From positions 44,335 through 108,334 of the forward strand of contig VTPC01005432.1 of NCBI GenBank assembly GCA_011009095.1: a stretch of DNA of 64,000 nucleotides, in the 5' to 3' direction. Shown here one piece after another: positions 22,569-35,000 of this stretch. The translations under genes and the position numbers were made by a program. Origin of the DNA: Ignelater luminosus. Taxonomy: Eukaryota > Arthropoda > Insecta > Coleoptera > Elateridae. Position 1 is the first letter of the stretch. Each line of letters opens with the position of its first letter. The notes under the pieces are model-generated. The model had not been told where the DNA came from, did not search any database, and worked only from the letters and a program-made list of their open reading frames with translations.

Positions 22569-24910
22569 TAATTGAAATCTAGATTCTCATTTAATTTGAA
22601 AAAGACTGTACTTTGCTTGCCCTGCAAATGAAATTCCACTGAAATAGTTTCGAATTTCAGCAGTAATTTAAATTTAAAGAACTATAGCTTTAACAAGAAG
22701 AAAAACAAAATAAAAATGTAGAGGGATCTTTTACTTTTTAGATTCTCTCTTTCTCCTTAGAGTGGAATGAAAAAATTAAGTATTGATATCAGATGTCTGA
22801 TGGTCATAAAAATATGAATATAAAATATTAAACCAATCAAAATATTTTTCTAGGTATCGGTTAAAATATATTTTTGTGTTACTTTTCGCATTTCTTATCA
22901 TTTTATCAGATTCGTTTAATACACTTACAGGTATTATAAAAGTTGTTCTGTAACTTTAATACATTGAACACCTCTCTCTTAAAGTAATGAAGAATTATTC
23001 TTTTAACAAATTATAAGCCCATTTGTTATGATGAAAAAGTGTTCTCATATTTTATTTTGACTATTGAGTTACTTGTTGCTCCTATAATTCCGTTTCTGTT
23101 TAATTCCTGTTGCTCTTAAATACTAATAAAGGAACGCGGTATACATATTAAATCTAGCATTGGCGAAAGAATGGCTGGGCTGAGGTAACAGTGCTGCTGT
23201 TAGTCAATTTTCTGGTAAAAGATCAGTTATTTGTAGTTTATTTATTATTTAATTGCCAAAGGCAGTATTTTAAAGAAAAAGAAATTTATTAGAGAAAGGG
23301 ATTTCCATTCCCTGAAAGGGTTTAGTTTTTTCTAATTGATCCTTGTTTGTATAAGCAGGTATAATATAACACATTATTATAAAATTACTCAAAAACATAT
23401 TAATAAATTATTCTTCCAAAGAAGTTTTTTTGTTAAGAAAATGAAACAAGATGTGGCCCATCTAATGAATTGCATCAAGGAGTCAGCAGTCTACAAATAA
23501 ACAAAAGGATACTTTACTAATAAAGACTTCTAAACCTAAAATAATAAATAAATAAATAAAACTTACACTTGTAACAGGTTTTTCATCAACTCAAAAAGTC
23601 ACACCTCGGCATCTTGTTTTGGTTAAACAATAATAAGGAAACATAATTTATAAAATCAATTATTTTTAAACCAGGTTAACAAACTAAAACAAAGAAAAGA
23701 ACATTATGCAATAATAATAACATCAGTTAACAGAAGGCTTTTGCTTACATTAAATTTCAAATTGTTAGTGTTTGGCATTATAAATTTCACAGCACGCCAA
23801 TGGTTATTTGTACAAGTAAGGAAAGCAGTGCTTTTTTATATGGATTTGAAGTTTGAGGCGCAACAACGAAGCACAAACCATAAATAAGCGGTGAAACAGC
23901 TGTAGCAAGAAGAAAGCAACAAGAGCTTTCAGAAAAACTAAATATTTAAACAATCATTTTTAAATTTTATTTAACTTTCAACTTCTTCTAGAATAGTTTC
24001 TACTCCTTGTGTCATTGGAAAAATACTCAAAAAGTATTTTTAGGTCATTGTTACGCAGAAAGAATATATTTTGTTGTAAATCACTTCTTTTTTAAAAAAA
24101 ATTGTATTTTTCAAAATCCTTGCTGCACTTCAAGTTGATGACATATTACTGAAACTCTTTTTCCGTCTTCAAACGTATGCCAGAAGCATACCTTTAAACA
24201 CTATTAGAAAAGCTATTATTCTTTTCATTCCACCTTGCTGTCCATACCTAAATACAAAAACCTGAAACTTCCTACTTTTGTGTGAAATTGTTCTTTGAAG
24301 CGAAATTCAAAAGTGATGGTAGGACAGACCGAAAGTGTTGGTGTTGAATCAACTCAATGCTTATGTAGAAGTATGGCAAAAAGACGAACCCATCACACCA
24401 TAAGGGAAGTACCTATGTACTGCAGATTCCTTTTTGCTATTTTGTAGACAGTTCTTGACTAAAGATGTACTTTACGCAATATATGTAAATTAAGTCTCAT
24501 TCGGGACATCCAGCTTAATGAATCTGTTTAACAGTCTTGCCTGACGGTCCTTCCTAGACAGTCGGCAAAGCTGCGTTAAAGATTACCATTTTGGGAATAT
24601 TTGACGGGCTGAAGACTGCCTTTATACATATTATAAGTATTACTTGACATCTAATAGAAAAATATTTTCAAATTTTAATTGCTTTGCTCTTTGTGTGTTA
24701 TTTACATTATGTAGAGTAGCTGATATCTACACTGTTACTATACAGTTTTATTATTTATGCAAGTATCGACCGTGTAAGTTCGTTGATAATTACTTTCATC
24801 TGTTTTGTGGAATTTATTGGTAATAATTGGGGACCCCCTGCCGTCCTGATTCTTGAATTCATTTATTATCAACTAGTTTTAAGAACTTACTACAATATAT
24901 GATACAGAAA
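22569..24910. other. Non-coding AT-rich stretch
   Basis: No gene, RNA or repeat could be supported. The stretch has dense stops on both strands and several A- or T-rich runs. Confidence 0.5.
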
Positions 24911-24996
24911 ATATTCAACCTCGAACCAGATTTCAACCCGTGACCGCCGACTTTCCGTGCCGATACTTTACTAACTGAACTATCAAGCTATGTCTG
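24911..24996 (-). repeat. tRNA-like fragment, probably a SINE head or tRNA pseudogene
   Basis: The minus strand shows a D-arm/A-box-like TAGTTCAGTTAGTAAAGTA. Next comes a five-pair anticodon-type stem closing a seven-base ACGGAAA loop, then a B-box-like GGTCACGGGTTGAAATC. If real, the loop would place GGA (Ser) at the anticodon, but position 33 is C and not T. The acceptor stem and the 3' side of the T-stem do not pair, so it is not a working tRNA gene. A tRNA-derived SINE head fits best. The left mariner terminus starts ten bases beyond it. Confidence 0.55.
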
Positions 24997-25006
24997 AGAG
25001 TAAATA

Positions 25007-26298
25007 CGAGGGCGGTTCAATAAGTACCCGTGTTAGAAATGAAGACACAATTTTTTTCAAAATTTTTTTTTTATTTTTTAACATAGTCTCCTTTTAGAAA
25101 TATACACTTCTCCCAACGTTCCTGCCATTTTTTAACCCCTCCAAAAAATAGAATTTGTCGAACTCTCCAAAATACGCCTCTATCTCGGCGATGACTTCCT
25201 CGTTTGAGCTAAATTTTTTTCCCGCGAGCCATTTCTTCATGTTAGGAAACAAGAGAAAGTCGCAGGGAGCCAGATCGGGTGAATACGGGGGGTGCGGCAG
25301 CAATTCATAACGCAATTCATGCAGTTTGGCGGCGACAACTCCGGATGAATGTGCTGGTGCGTTATCGTGGTGAAACAGCACCTTCTTTTTCGCCAAATGC
25401 GGCCGTGTCTCCTTCAATTTTTTGTCGAAGCTGTCTAATAACTCCCTGTAGTATTGTCCAGTGATCATTTTTCCTTTTTCTAAAAAATCCATGAGGATGA
25501 CGCCGTTCGCATCCCAAAAACTCGTCGCCATGACCTTTCCGGCCGATGGAACCATCTTCGCCTTCTTTGGAGCAGATTCAGCGGGAGAAATCCATTGTTT
25601 TGATTGTTGCCTAGTTTCTGGTGTGTAATGATGAATCCAGGTTTCATCAACGGTGACAACTCGACGCAAAAACTCCTTCGGATTTCGCTTAAATTGCTCC
25701 AAATACTGCTTCGAAGTTAACAGCCGCATCCGCTTGTTGTCCACCGTTAGCAATCGCGGCACCCATCGCGCCGACAATTTTTTCATCGCCAACTTATCAT
25801 GTAAAATATTAATTGCCGTTCCAGTCGACACACCTACGGCCTCTGCTACTTCACGCACTTTCGTTCGTCGATCAGCGAGTATCATGTCGTGGACTTTTTG
25901 AATGATTTCCTCGGTAACCACGTCTGCCGGGCGTCCTGGTCGCTCCTCATCAAAAACTGATGTTCGCCCACGTTTAAATTCGTTGAACCAATATCTAACT
26001 GTGGTCATAGATGGCGAAGTGTCCCCATAAACAGCATCCAACTTTGCTTTTATCTCCTCGCATTTTTTCCCATCCAAAAACAGAAAGCGAATTACCGAAC
26101 GATACTGCTCTTTTGCCATCTTAGCTAAAATCACGAAACACGTCTTACTCAAATGGCTGTCAAATCCAAACTAACCTATCAATCAGTCTGCAATTTGTTA
26201 TAGCGTCGTTTGATAGATGGCAGCACACGATGATAACACCAACTTCCCTCAGGAACGCTTTCTGTCGTCAAACAGGGGTACTTACTGAACCGGCCTCG
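25007..26298 (-). mobile_element. Nearly intact mariner element, 1292 bp
   Basis: Terminal inverted repeats of 28 bp (25007-25034 and 26271-26298) agree at 25 of 28 positions. They begin CGAGGGCGGTTCA on the left and CGAGGCCGGTTCA, read inward, on the right. TA duplications flank them at 25005-25006 and 26299-26300. The total length is typical of mariner. The element carries one transposase on the minus strand with all three catalytic Asp residues. It is GC-richer than its surroundings. It is the best-preserved transposon in the window, which points to a relatively recent arrival. Confidence 0.95.
25094..26119 (-). CDS. Mariner transposase, frameshifted C-terminus
   Basis: This D,D34D transposase would cut and paste the surrounding element in the nucleus. 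The Met at 26119 (MAKEQYRSVIRFLF) is preferred because family proteins begin at this point; an upstream in-frame Met lies at 26152. Counting from 26119, an N-terminal paired-type helix-turn-helix covers about residues 1-110. The catalytic Asp residues are in VDETWIHHY (Asp158), HHDNAPAH (Asp252) and PDLAPCDFLLF (Asp287), with exactly 34 residues between the last two. The WVPRLLT motif matches the family linker. One base is missing from a six-T run at 25128-25133. In the other frame the expected mariner tail continues to a TAA at 25071-25073. The current frame instead ends early at 25094 with an unrelated tail. The missing base may be a real mutation or a homopolymer sequencing error. Confidence 0.95.
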   Translation of the reverse strand: MAKEQYRSVIRFLFLDGKKCEEIKAKLDAVYGDTSPSMTTVRYWFNEFKRGRTSVFDEERPGRPADVVTEEIIQKVHDMILADRRTKVREVAEAVGVSTGTAINILHDKLAMKKLSARWVPRLLTVDNKRMRLLTSKQYLEQFKRNPKEFLRRVVTVDETWIHHYTPETRQQSKQWISPAESAPKKAKMVPSAGKVMATSFWDANGVILMDFLEKGKMITGQYYRELLDSFDKKLKETRPHLAKKKVLFHHDNAPAHSSGVVAAKLHELRYELLPHPPYSPDLAPCDFLLFPNMKKWLAGKKFSSNEEVIAEIEAYFGEFDKFYFLEGLKNGRNVGRSVYF

Positions 26299-29200
26299 TA
26301 TTATATACTTACATGTAAAAAAAATACGTATATTATCTTTAAAAAAATTAAATATTAAATCTAGTGAATAATGATAAATTTCATTAAGAAAATCTAAATT
26401 ATAAAACTTTTGTTATTCAAAGTAATAAAATGTAATGAAAATGTACTACAATATCATATTAAGACGATGCTTTCAAGGGATTTATTTCTCATATGAACTT
26501 TAAGTTAATCATAAAGAATATCATTCTGGTATAAAAATAGAACACTGTGTTTGCTTTACGAATTTCCGTTTACTTTCTCAATGTTGTTGTCGATCTCAAA
26601 AGAGAAAACAAAATCTACATTTTAACTTTTTACTATTTACTTTGTATCTCTAGGGAAATTTCTTGCTATCCCTAAGGGCTAGTCCGGTACTGTATGTTGT
26701 CGTTCCCTTTTCACTGTTATAATAGGTAAAACCAGTAAAAGGTGTATCAATGATAAAAGCGTATACTAATAAAAAGGAAAATAAATTAACTCCGATTGGA
26801 ATATTTCATTAAATACACCACCGCAATAAATTATTTCAAAACACCACATAAATGACCGCGTGAAAATTTTGGAGATTCATATTGTTTTTAGTGGATTTTA
26901 TGTATTAAATCCTTTGTAAGCTTCAATACGTTTTAATCTTTTTGACGCAATGCTGTAACCTGCAGAGTTGTTGACAATAAAAATTAAACAGGTTTATGAT
27001 ATTATGAAAAAACGTTTTACTTTTATTTTTCTTTTTTTTTTAAATTTGCATGCCGATAATTACACTATTTTCTCGTTAACAAAATTGCTTAATATCCATT
27101 ACGTGTGTATTTTCTGTTGTATTATATTGTGGGGGTATTATAAATAAAATTTTAAATTGTACTTTTGTAATGTGAAACGTGAATACATCGAATGTCATTG
27201 AACTTTTAAAGTTTTTTAATTCGGAATTTATATTCATTGTTGAATTTATTTAATCTGTAGGTGGTGGTACAAGTCTTGCAAAATATCACGATTTAGGGTT
27301 AAACCTGCCTTGAATTCCAACATCCGTGCATATTACACAGTAAATGATAATTATTAAACACATTAATGGGAATTTATGGTTCAGTTTCGTACATAATCTG
27401 CCTCCTAATGTTGCAGATTGCACATAAACTAGCTGATCACATAAACTGTTATTAAATTACTCGCCAGAAATGTATGCAGCTTGTGCAGGTGAACTTAACC
27501 GAGTGTTTAAATCAACCATGTAGTGTTGAGTTAATGTTAATGTGCCTCTTCACATAAATTTCCGTTGCACTGTATTACCGCCGGTTTATATCAGGATAAG
27601 AATGATATTTATTATTAAAAGGAGATTTTCATTTCGTAAAATTACTTTCAGGAAATCTACAAAAGTAAACTTTTTATGATACAAAGTAATCAGAAGTGCT
27701 TTTATACTACAGCACTTTATATAAGAAAGTTGATTTGGGTTCTCATTATCTGTTCTTCCTCATTTTGGTTAATACAGAATATTACTTTAACACTGATTTC
27801 TTGGTAACAGTCTTTTTGTTAAAATGAGAATGTTTTATTTAAAGTGTTCAAATTCATTATCATATAAATGCAGTCAAAAAGTTACATTTATATCAATATA
27901 TATTTAGTAATTTGCAAGAGAAATGGCTGTGAAGACATGTCCCAAAACAATTAGTTTATAGCACATTTAAGGAGATTTATTTGCTTATGATTTCTAACAT
28001 ATGTAGAGGAATTCTTGCCATTGGGTATAATACATAATGTTTGAACAAATAATCAGGAATGCTACGACTTGCATGCACTTGAATGACTGTTTGCATATGC
28101 AGGCTGCTTGAAAGAATTCTAAACAGTTCCATCAAACGACGATGTTAAGCATTTGACGGCGGAATACAAAGAGCAGAATGAAAAATGAAAAATTGCAAAG
28201 TTGGTGCAATAGATCACAAGACTACTCTACTAAACAAATAAGGTAATGTCAATGAACAATACGTCGAACCTGTACTAATTCGTGTGTACCTGTATAGTAA
28301 CCGCAGTTTCTCTGGAAATGACAATCTGCCTGTCCAATGCAGTAAACAAATGATGTGTAGAGTTTTCAAATCAACCAATGGTGCTGAGTTTTTACCAACA
28401 ACTTGGAAACATTTTCTTATTTTCAGATGTAGATGAACGAAATCCTTTATGACATTGTTCGTATACTAAAGATTGCTACACGAAATTGGGCAGTTGATAT
28501 TGTGTATTTAAAAGATTTAAAAGATACTCATTCGTTGCTCGTTTTAGACCTGAAGTTAAATATACCATTCGATTGTTTAGAAAGTTCATTAGCCATGCAA
28601 TTATGTGCTTTGTGCAGAAACAACATATCGGAGCAAACTTAATGCTGTTGCTCTTACCAGTTCGAGAATTCATGTGAACTAGCTAACATAAGTTGAGTGC
28701 ATCAAAAGTCATTGACTTGATGTACTGTTTGGTTTCCAATGTATAAAATTAAATAAACTTCATACGTCACGATCTAAAATACGCTTGACTTTCCTCTTTT
28801 CTGCTTAGTTATTACAATGTAAAACTAAGAGAAAACGAATTTATGACCGGATTGTATCAACGATTTGCTTGCCATCTAAATTGATTGACTATCAAAAACC
28901 GATAAATAAAGTAGATATGGTTTCTTGATCTACAATTAATTACTTCCTCCCCACGAACTTTTCCAGTTCATTTGACTACCTGCTACTTGTCTTTCTCTTC
29001 TTGACCCATCTGTTGGTGCCCATTTAGTAACACACTTTACCCATCTTGTTAATAAGCAGAATTGCAATGCTTTTATGTTTCCCAAATTGTTTAATCTTCT
29101 TTTCTTAATTTCTTTCTACCCGTTTTTCCTATGAAATACTGCTTGGTTTCTATCTTTACCACAAAAAACTGATACCTCACACTACTGTTGACCATATCCA

Positions 29201-29379
29201 ACTGAATTCTTGACTAAGTTATTATTTCGTTTTGTTTCTCTATTCTTGTTTTGGAACAGATTTCAGTAAGTTGCAGTTGATTTTAGGACTTGCAGAAAAT
29301 GATATAAAATTATGAGACTTTCCAAAATATTGTGGATGATAGATATATTAATTGTGAGAAGTATTTCGATTTGACTTAC
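26299..29379. other. Non-coding AT-rich stretch
   Basis: No gene could be supported. Positions about 27240-27600 have higher complexity with ATTA and TAAT cores and could be regulatory DNA. A 69-codon frame at 28433-28642 follows an acceptor-like TTTTCAG but matches no family I know, and the opposite strand is equally open, so it is not called. About 28960-29220 is pyrimidine-rich. Confidence 0.45.
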
Positions 29380-29409
29380 GGGGACTTTTTTTAATAAACA
29401 ACGACTTAA

Positions 29410-30484
29410 CAACAAAAGAAAAAGAAATACAGGAAAAAATAATGAAAGCGGCTAATGAGGAAGGAAATAAAAGAAAACAAGTAAAGACGGGGTACAGAAA
29501 ATTAACGGTAAATGGAAAGGAATGGATATGGGAGGAAGAACAAGGAAGATTAGGTGAACATTTAAAAAGAAGCAAATGACTAACAACATAAGAGATATAA
29601 CTAGGAAAACAAAACACCCACAAAGCTATGAAAAGGATAACGAGTTCGAGCAGCGGAACAAAAAAAGATGGTAAAAAAACAAGAACAAATTGAAGATTTA
29701 AAAATAAAATAGTACGTACGAAGAAGGAACTTTAAAAAATTTGGAGAAATAATGGGAAAATATAAATTGAATATCCTGCCTTACAAGAAACAAAACAGTT
29801 AGGAAAAGAAATAGTAGAAATAGTAAGTAAAAGTACTGGAACAGTTTTATGGTATCAGGGAGAGTAAATAGTAGTAGATTTTCAAGCGATAACAAATAGA
29901 TTATGATACTTGAGATTACGGGGGAAATATAGAAAAATAAGTATCATCACCAGACATGCCCCAACATAGGAAAAGGACTTAGAAACCAAAAATGAGTTCT
30001 ATGAAAAATTGAGCGACTTCTAGAGAAAGTAAAAAAATATGATATACAAATAATTGTCGGAGATTTGAGTGCGAAAATGGAGAGAAAGAGGAAATACACC
30101 GAAATATAACAGAAGGGGAAAGTGTGCACAAAGAAAGTAACAAAAATGGGAAAAAGTAATTGGGTTTACAATTACAAAACAAGATGAACATAATTAGCAC
30201 ATGATTCGATCACAAAGACATTTATAAGGTACCTTAGGTGTTTCGGACGGAAAGACAAAAAATCAACGAGATCACATACTAATAGAAAAAAAGCATATTA
30301 GATCAGTTAAAGATTACAGAAATTACAGAGGGACAGATACAAACAGTGACCATATACTAATGATAGCCAAATTTAGACAAGATTTGTCGACGAAAGAAGA
30401 AATAATAAATGAGAAGCGATTACATCGCACAAATTGCCCCCAAGAAAAAGCTGTAGCAAACTGGTTGGAGGAAGGAAATAAATA
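29410..30484 (+). pseudogene. LINE endonuclease domain, decayed
   Basis: Recognisable endonuclease landmarks appear across changing frames. LQETK lies near 29780 (metal-binding Glu region). GDLSAK lies near 30059-30076, where relatives have GDFNAK. FDHKDIYK lies near 30208-30230. SDHILMIAKF lies near 30346-30375, holding the Asp-His pair of the catalytic site. These enzymes nick target DNA to prime reverse transcription. Several in-frame stops and frameshifts separate the motifs, so no working product is possible. The order and spacing fit a single former domain. Confidence 0.75.
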
Positions 30485-30489
30485 AAATA

Positions 30490-31097
30490 TTGGAGCAATC
30501 AATTACTGATGATCTTGAGAAAGAATGGAATAAAATTCAGTTGGCGATGATAGAAGCACATAACATGTGTCTAGCAACAGCAGAAACTAAGAAAACAGGA
30601 GACTGGTTCAATGACGAGTGTAAGAAAGCGTTGATGCTAAGAAACATAGCAAAGATAGAGAGAGCCAGGAATGCAACACAAAGCACAGAAATAAATTATG
30701 AAGCCAAAAGAAGGAAAGCAAAACGAACATGCAGACAAAGAAAAGGAGAACAACTAGAGAAACAGTGAAAAAAGAGCATTACGTTAACAAAGAAGTAAAA
30801 GATTTTTACCAACAAGTAAAACAAATCAGAGTAAACAATAAATCAATCTATTGTAGGAATAAAGAAGGATTACTCCTACATGAAATAAGAGAAAAACTAA
30901 AGAGATGGGCGGAGTACGTCGAGGACTTGTTAAATAAAGAAGAAGAAATAGAGCCTGAGACACAAACCCAAACACAAGAAAATGACCCTGAACAAGCAGA
31001 AGAAGCAGTAAATAAGGTGGTAAAAGACACAATAAAAGATCTTAAAAATAATAAAAGCGCAGGAGAGAGGGAAATTCTAACAGATATATTAAAATAA
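30490..31097 (+). pseudogene. LINE linker and start of reverse transcriptase, decayed
   Basis: Two overlapping open pieces (30490-30768 and 30729-31097) belong to the linker between endonuclease and reverse transcriptase. The first contains GDWFNDECKKAL, a typical linker motif, and a Lys/Arg-rich stretch. The second contains RWAEYVEDLLN and then DLKNNKSAGE near 31033-31065, matching the KNNKAPG block that opens the reverse-transcriptase domain, with Pro replaced by Ser. The two pieces differ by one frame, marking a frameshift near 30750. Confidence 0.8.
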
Positions 31098-32048
31098 GGA
31101 GAACAATTACATGAAAGATTATATCGACTAATTTTAAGAATATGGTGAAATGATAGAATGTCGGAGCAATGGAGTAATGCACTCATGTACCCCATACCCA
31201 GAAAAGAAGATACAAGGCTCTTGGATAATTATAGAGGAAACTCCCTATCAGAACAGGTGTATATAATTATAGATTGGAGAGGTATGGGAATCAGGTAATT
31301 GAAAAACTCCAGGAAGGTCAACTACAAACCAAATATTCAGCCTAATGGTATGATCTTTCACCACGGTAGACAGCAATGCATAGCGTATGCAGGTGATGTG
31401 CTACTGCTAGCAAGGTCAGAAAATAGCTAGATATATGGAAATGAGAAGGGATATCATAGAAGAGGACAAATACATTAAATTAAAATAAAAGGAAATGGAT
31501 TATAATGTTGAAAATATAAGACAGTTTCAGTAACAAGGAATAATCAAAACAAATAGAGAAAAAGAAAGAAAAGGAATCGGTAAAAAATTACTAAAGGGAA
31601 GCAAAGCAGTGGGATCGTTATTTCTGCCAAAAATTGTGTCCAGAACAGACAAAATCCGAACCTGTGAAACAATTATTTGACCAATGGTATTATAGACGTG
31701 TGAAACATGGGCTATGAAGAAATAGGAAGAAAAGAAAATAGAGATCCGGTAAGAGAAGATCTTGCCGAAAATATTTGGAGGTATCACGAACAAACCAGGG
31801 GATAATAGAGATTTGTAAAAAACCATACACAACATGGAAAATACGAACACAAAGAGCAAGATGGCTAGGACATATTTTACGAATTCCAGAAAAAAGAAAT
31901 GTTTAAAGAATATCACAAGGAAAAAAGAAGAGGGCGCCCAAGGAAAAGATGGCTGGAAACTGGCAAACAGGAGGTATAAGAAATAGGAATGACAGACTAG
32001 AGAGAAAGAGCAAAGGACCGAAACAGTGGAAGGAAATAAATTAATGAA
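31098..32048 (+). pseudogene. LINE reverse transcriptase core and C-terminus, decayed
   Basis: After a stop near 31095 the similarity continues: SEQWSNALMYPI near 31160-31195, then a NYRG motif near 31229. A large part of the palm is deleted. The catalytic YADD box is present as YAGD at 31386-31397, so one catalytic Asp is Gly. Near 31855-31893 a RARWLGHILRIPEK motif marks the C-terminal region usual in these elements, followed by a basic segment and a tail with ERAKD/W motifs ending about 32040. Multiple stops and frame changes make it inactive. Confidence 0.75.
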
Positions 32049-35000
32049 ACTTAGATTAATGAAAAAAATTAAAATTAATATTAATATGTTCATTAACTTT
32101 TCCTTTTAATACCAAACAGATGTTTTCTTAAACTACAGTATAGTAGCAATACATAAATTAATACTAAACTCTCTAATAATGCTGATTGCATAACCTAAAA
32201 GAATAGTCTGATTTGTTGTAATGTAAATGCGTACACCAATGTACAATGTACACATACTGTGCAAATGTGTAGATAAAAAGAAAGTCAATGATTTCATTTA
32301 TCCTTTAAGAAATCGTAGCTCGTAGGAGGTTTCTGCCAAAAATAGAAATTCTAGGAAATGCAAAGGGAATTCCAGAATAGGAGGTAATTAACTCCTTGGA
32401 AATTACTGTTGCGGGGTTTACTATTACACCGCTAAGGAAAACCACGGAAAAAATCTCACGAATGTGAACTTAGTACGTTACCATACAAGAATGTCGCATG
32501 CTACTGCTATATATTATGTAGGTGGTGATATTTATACAGAAGCAAAGACGGTTATTCGAATTAGATCAAAAATAAGTCGTTCAAGACAGAAATGATTAAC
32601 AATTCATCATATTCTTCAAATAAATAATGAAAAATGTAAATGTGCAGTAGGTTTGCGTCACATTTCGATTTTTTATCATTACGAATGTCACGTTTAAGGA
32701 TAATGTACGCGAACTACAATTTGTAAATTTCATGAGGGACACATTACGTCGAACGAATACGAGTCACGTGTAAATGATATGGTCACCCAAACTGCTTATT
32801 TCTGAAGGATCGTACGCACAAACGAAATTAATATTTTCCTGTAGAGGAAACATTTTTCGTAACGTTATTTTAGTGTAATTTACTTATACTACGTGTATAT
32901 CGTAGATGCATCATCTCCATTAAAGGGAAATTCATCATTTTAAGTGCACACACGTATGTATACGGCTAATAGTAAATGATGGTTCAATCAGTTCAACTTG
33001 TTTTTTAACTTATTACCGGTTTTATCCAGAGAGTGTAGAGCAAATAGAAATAGTCATGCACTGTAAATTGCAAATTTACAGGCTTTGCCCGCTCCAAGTG
33101 CATAATCGGTCATTCGGAAAGGCTACTTTATAGGGGTAATTTGTGTTATTAATGGAATGGTATCATTGCAAAACGCTTATTTTTTGCTGTAATGAATCGG
33201 CAATGAAGCGTATTTAGTTTGGTAAGATCAATACCAAATGTAGTCGGATTTTTCCTAAACGAAATCGACATTTAAAGCTTGTTGGTTGTGACGTATATTG
33301 AAAAATCTATCCACTTTGCATCACTCTTTAACGAAATGTGGTTGATTTCGTAAATTCCACATTCTTCCCGCTGACACATGTTTCAAAGCAATCTCTGTTA
33401 TTTGTTATTTGTCTTTCTCTTCATTTGACGTTTAATATCGGTTCGTCACCAAGACAAATTCTCAATTTTTCATTTATTTATCTTACTCCAATTTCGAATT
33501 TTAAATTCTAACATTTAAATGTTTTCGGTGGTTTTAATTAAAAAATAGCTAACCCGAAAGTAATTTGAGATATTAATATCCAACTTAATTCACTAAAAGA
33601 GCATTCATAAAACATCGGGGATTGAAATCACAATCTAATAATCAAAAGTGGCCAAAAGTTTGGGATTTGTTCCTAACAAAATGTATTTACTTGCCGTAGG
33701 CGGCTCTCTACAGGTGGAATGTTTTCCCATCTGCGGTTCTAGAAACTTGTCCTTAGTTCGTCTCCCTAAGGACCCTCCTCGTCGAATGAATTATGTGCAG
33801 TAACAGGGAACGCATAAGATCGTCGGGGTAATATCGACGTTTAGTAGATTGATAGCGGCGTGAATTGTTCAGTGATTACTAAAATAACTTTTTAGGTTAA
33901 TTCCATTTAAAGGCACATTTCATTTGAATGTAAAAAAGTGTCGTAATTTGACCAAAAAAGGTTGAACCCATTAACTTCGACATTACACTGGTAACTGTTT
34001 TCGATTTTCTTTAATTTTTTGCTATCAATTTAAATCTAGAGGTATCAGAATCTTGATTATTTTAAATTATTATCATTTCTGGCTGGATATTGAATTTATG
34101 TAAGCCTCTATTGAAAATATTAGCTATATTAGTAGTCCCAGACAGATTTTGAGAAAAATTGTCAGAAGAATTAGGTCATATCGAGATCCAAATCACGCCA
34201 CCATATAAATTTTTGATTTGGTTGCAAATAACTCATAAATATACCGTTTCGAAGGGGAATTTTATTTGACACTAAATTTATCTAATTCACTTTCGAGGAT
34301 TTCAAAATCCACTCTTCTTTTTCAAATCGATGGCGGTTTTAATTTGATAAATGGACAGATTCTATAAATTTCGACGTAAATAAAAGTTCCCTATATTGTA
34401 CAATTCGACTCTGTTAGAACAAATGCATCAGAATATCTACCAATTGTTGATTGTTTATACCACTTGTAAATTGGCAAATAACTAACTGATTACATTAAAA
34501 TTCAAGCGAAATTGAAACTAGAATTAAAACAATCCTCTTACTGGCACATATTACTTTTGAGGTAGTAAGTTTCAATGCTGCAATTGCAAACCTTGATTTT
34601 CTAGAAGCCGTCTGTTGAACAAGCACAAATCCACGAGAGATTTCTTTGAAAAATTTAAACCATGTGCATGAAGCTGATTAACGTAAAATTCAAGTTGCTA
34701 AGTAATATTCTTGAATAAACTGCCTGAATAATTTATTAGTAATTCGGTCTAAATAGAGCCACTTTTAACTAACTGTATGCAATAATTGTTAGTTTTTAAA
34801 AATAACTTTTCCAATAAGCAGATTTCTTGTGTAAAATGCCTTTGGAAAGTCAAAGCTTGCAAATAAAATTTTCAGTGGATCAAATGTGTGACACGTGTCT
34901 ATTCGATCAGTAATGTCCATTAAAAAATCCATAACCGTGCAAATGTCAATCTGAAGTGGTTATAAATTTTATGGAATGGACAAATGCATTTAATATGAAT

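Larger units (their letters stand above)
29380..32048 (+). mobile_element. Decayed non-LTR retrotransposon (LINE)
   Basis: Fragments of one endonuclease plus reverse-transcriptase polyprotein follow in the correct order on the plus strand: a charged N-terminal part, an apurinic-type endonuclease, a linker, reverse-transcriptase blocks and a C-terminal tail. They are broken by many stops and frameshifts. The strand is strongly purine-rich, which makes long false open frames on the minus strand. Neither end shows a clear target-site duplication or long poly(A) tail, so the borders are approximate. The endonuclease resembles the type also found in craniofacial-development-protein-2-like insect sequences, which suggests an RTE-like clade. 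That assignment is uncertain. Confidence 0.85.

Noticed and set aside
25279-25901. Plus-strand frames of 61 and 82 codons
   Set aside because: They are antisense shadows of the well-supported mariner transposase.
28433-28642. 69-codon frame behind a TTTTCAG acceptor-like site
   Set aside because: No donor, no domain, and the opposite strand is equally open.
29348-30200. Several minus-strand frames of 60-91 codons
   Set aside because: They lie opposite the purine-rich LINE endonuclease region and share the same skew artefact.
31527-32093. A 188-codon minus-strand open frame
   Set aside because: It is the pyrimidine-rich complement of the LINE C-terminus, giving a Phe/Leu/Ser-rich product with no family. 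The strand skew explains the lack of stops.
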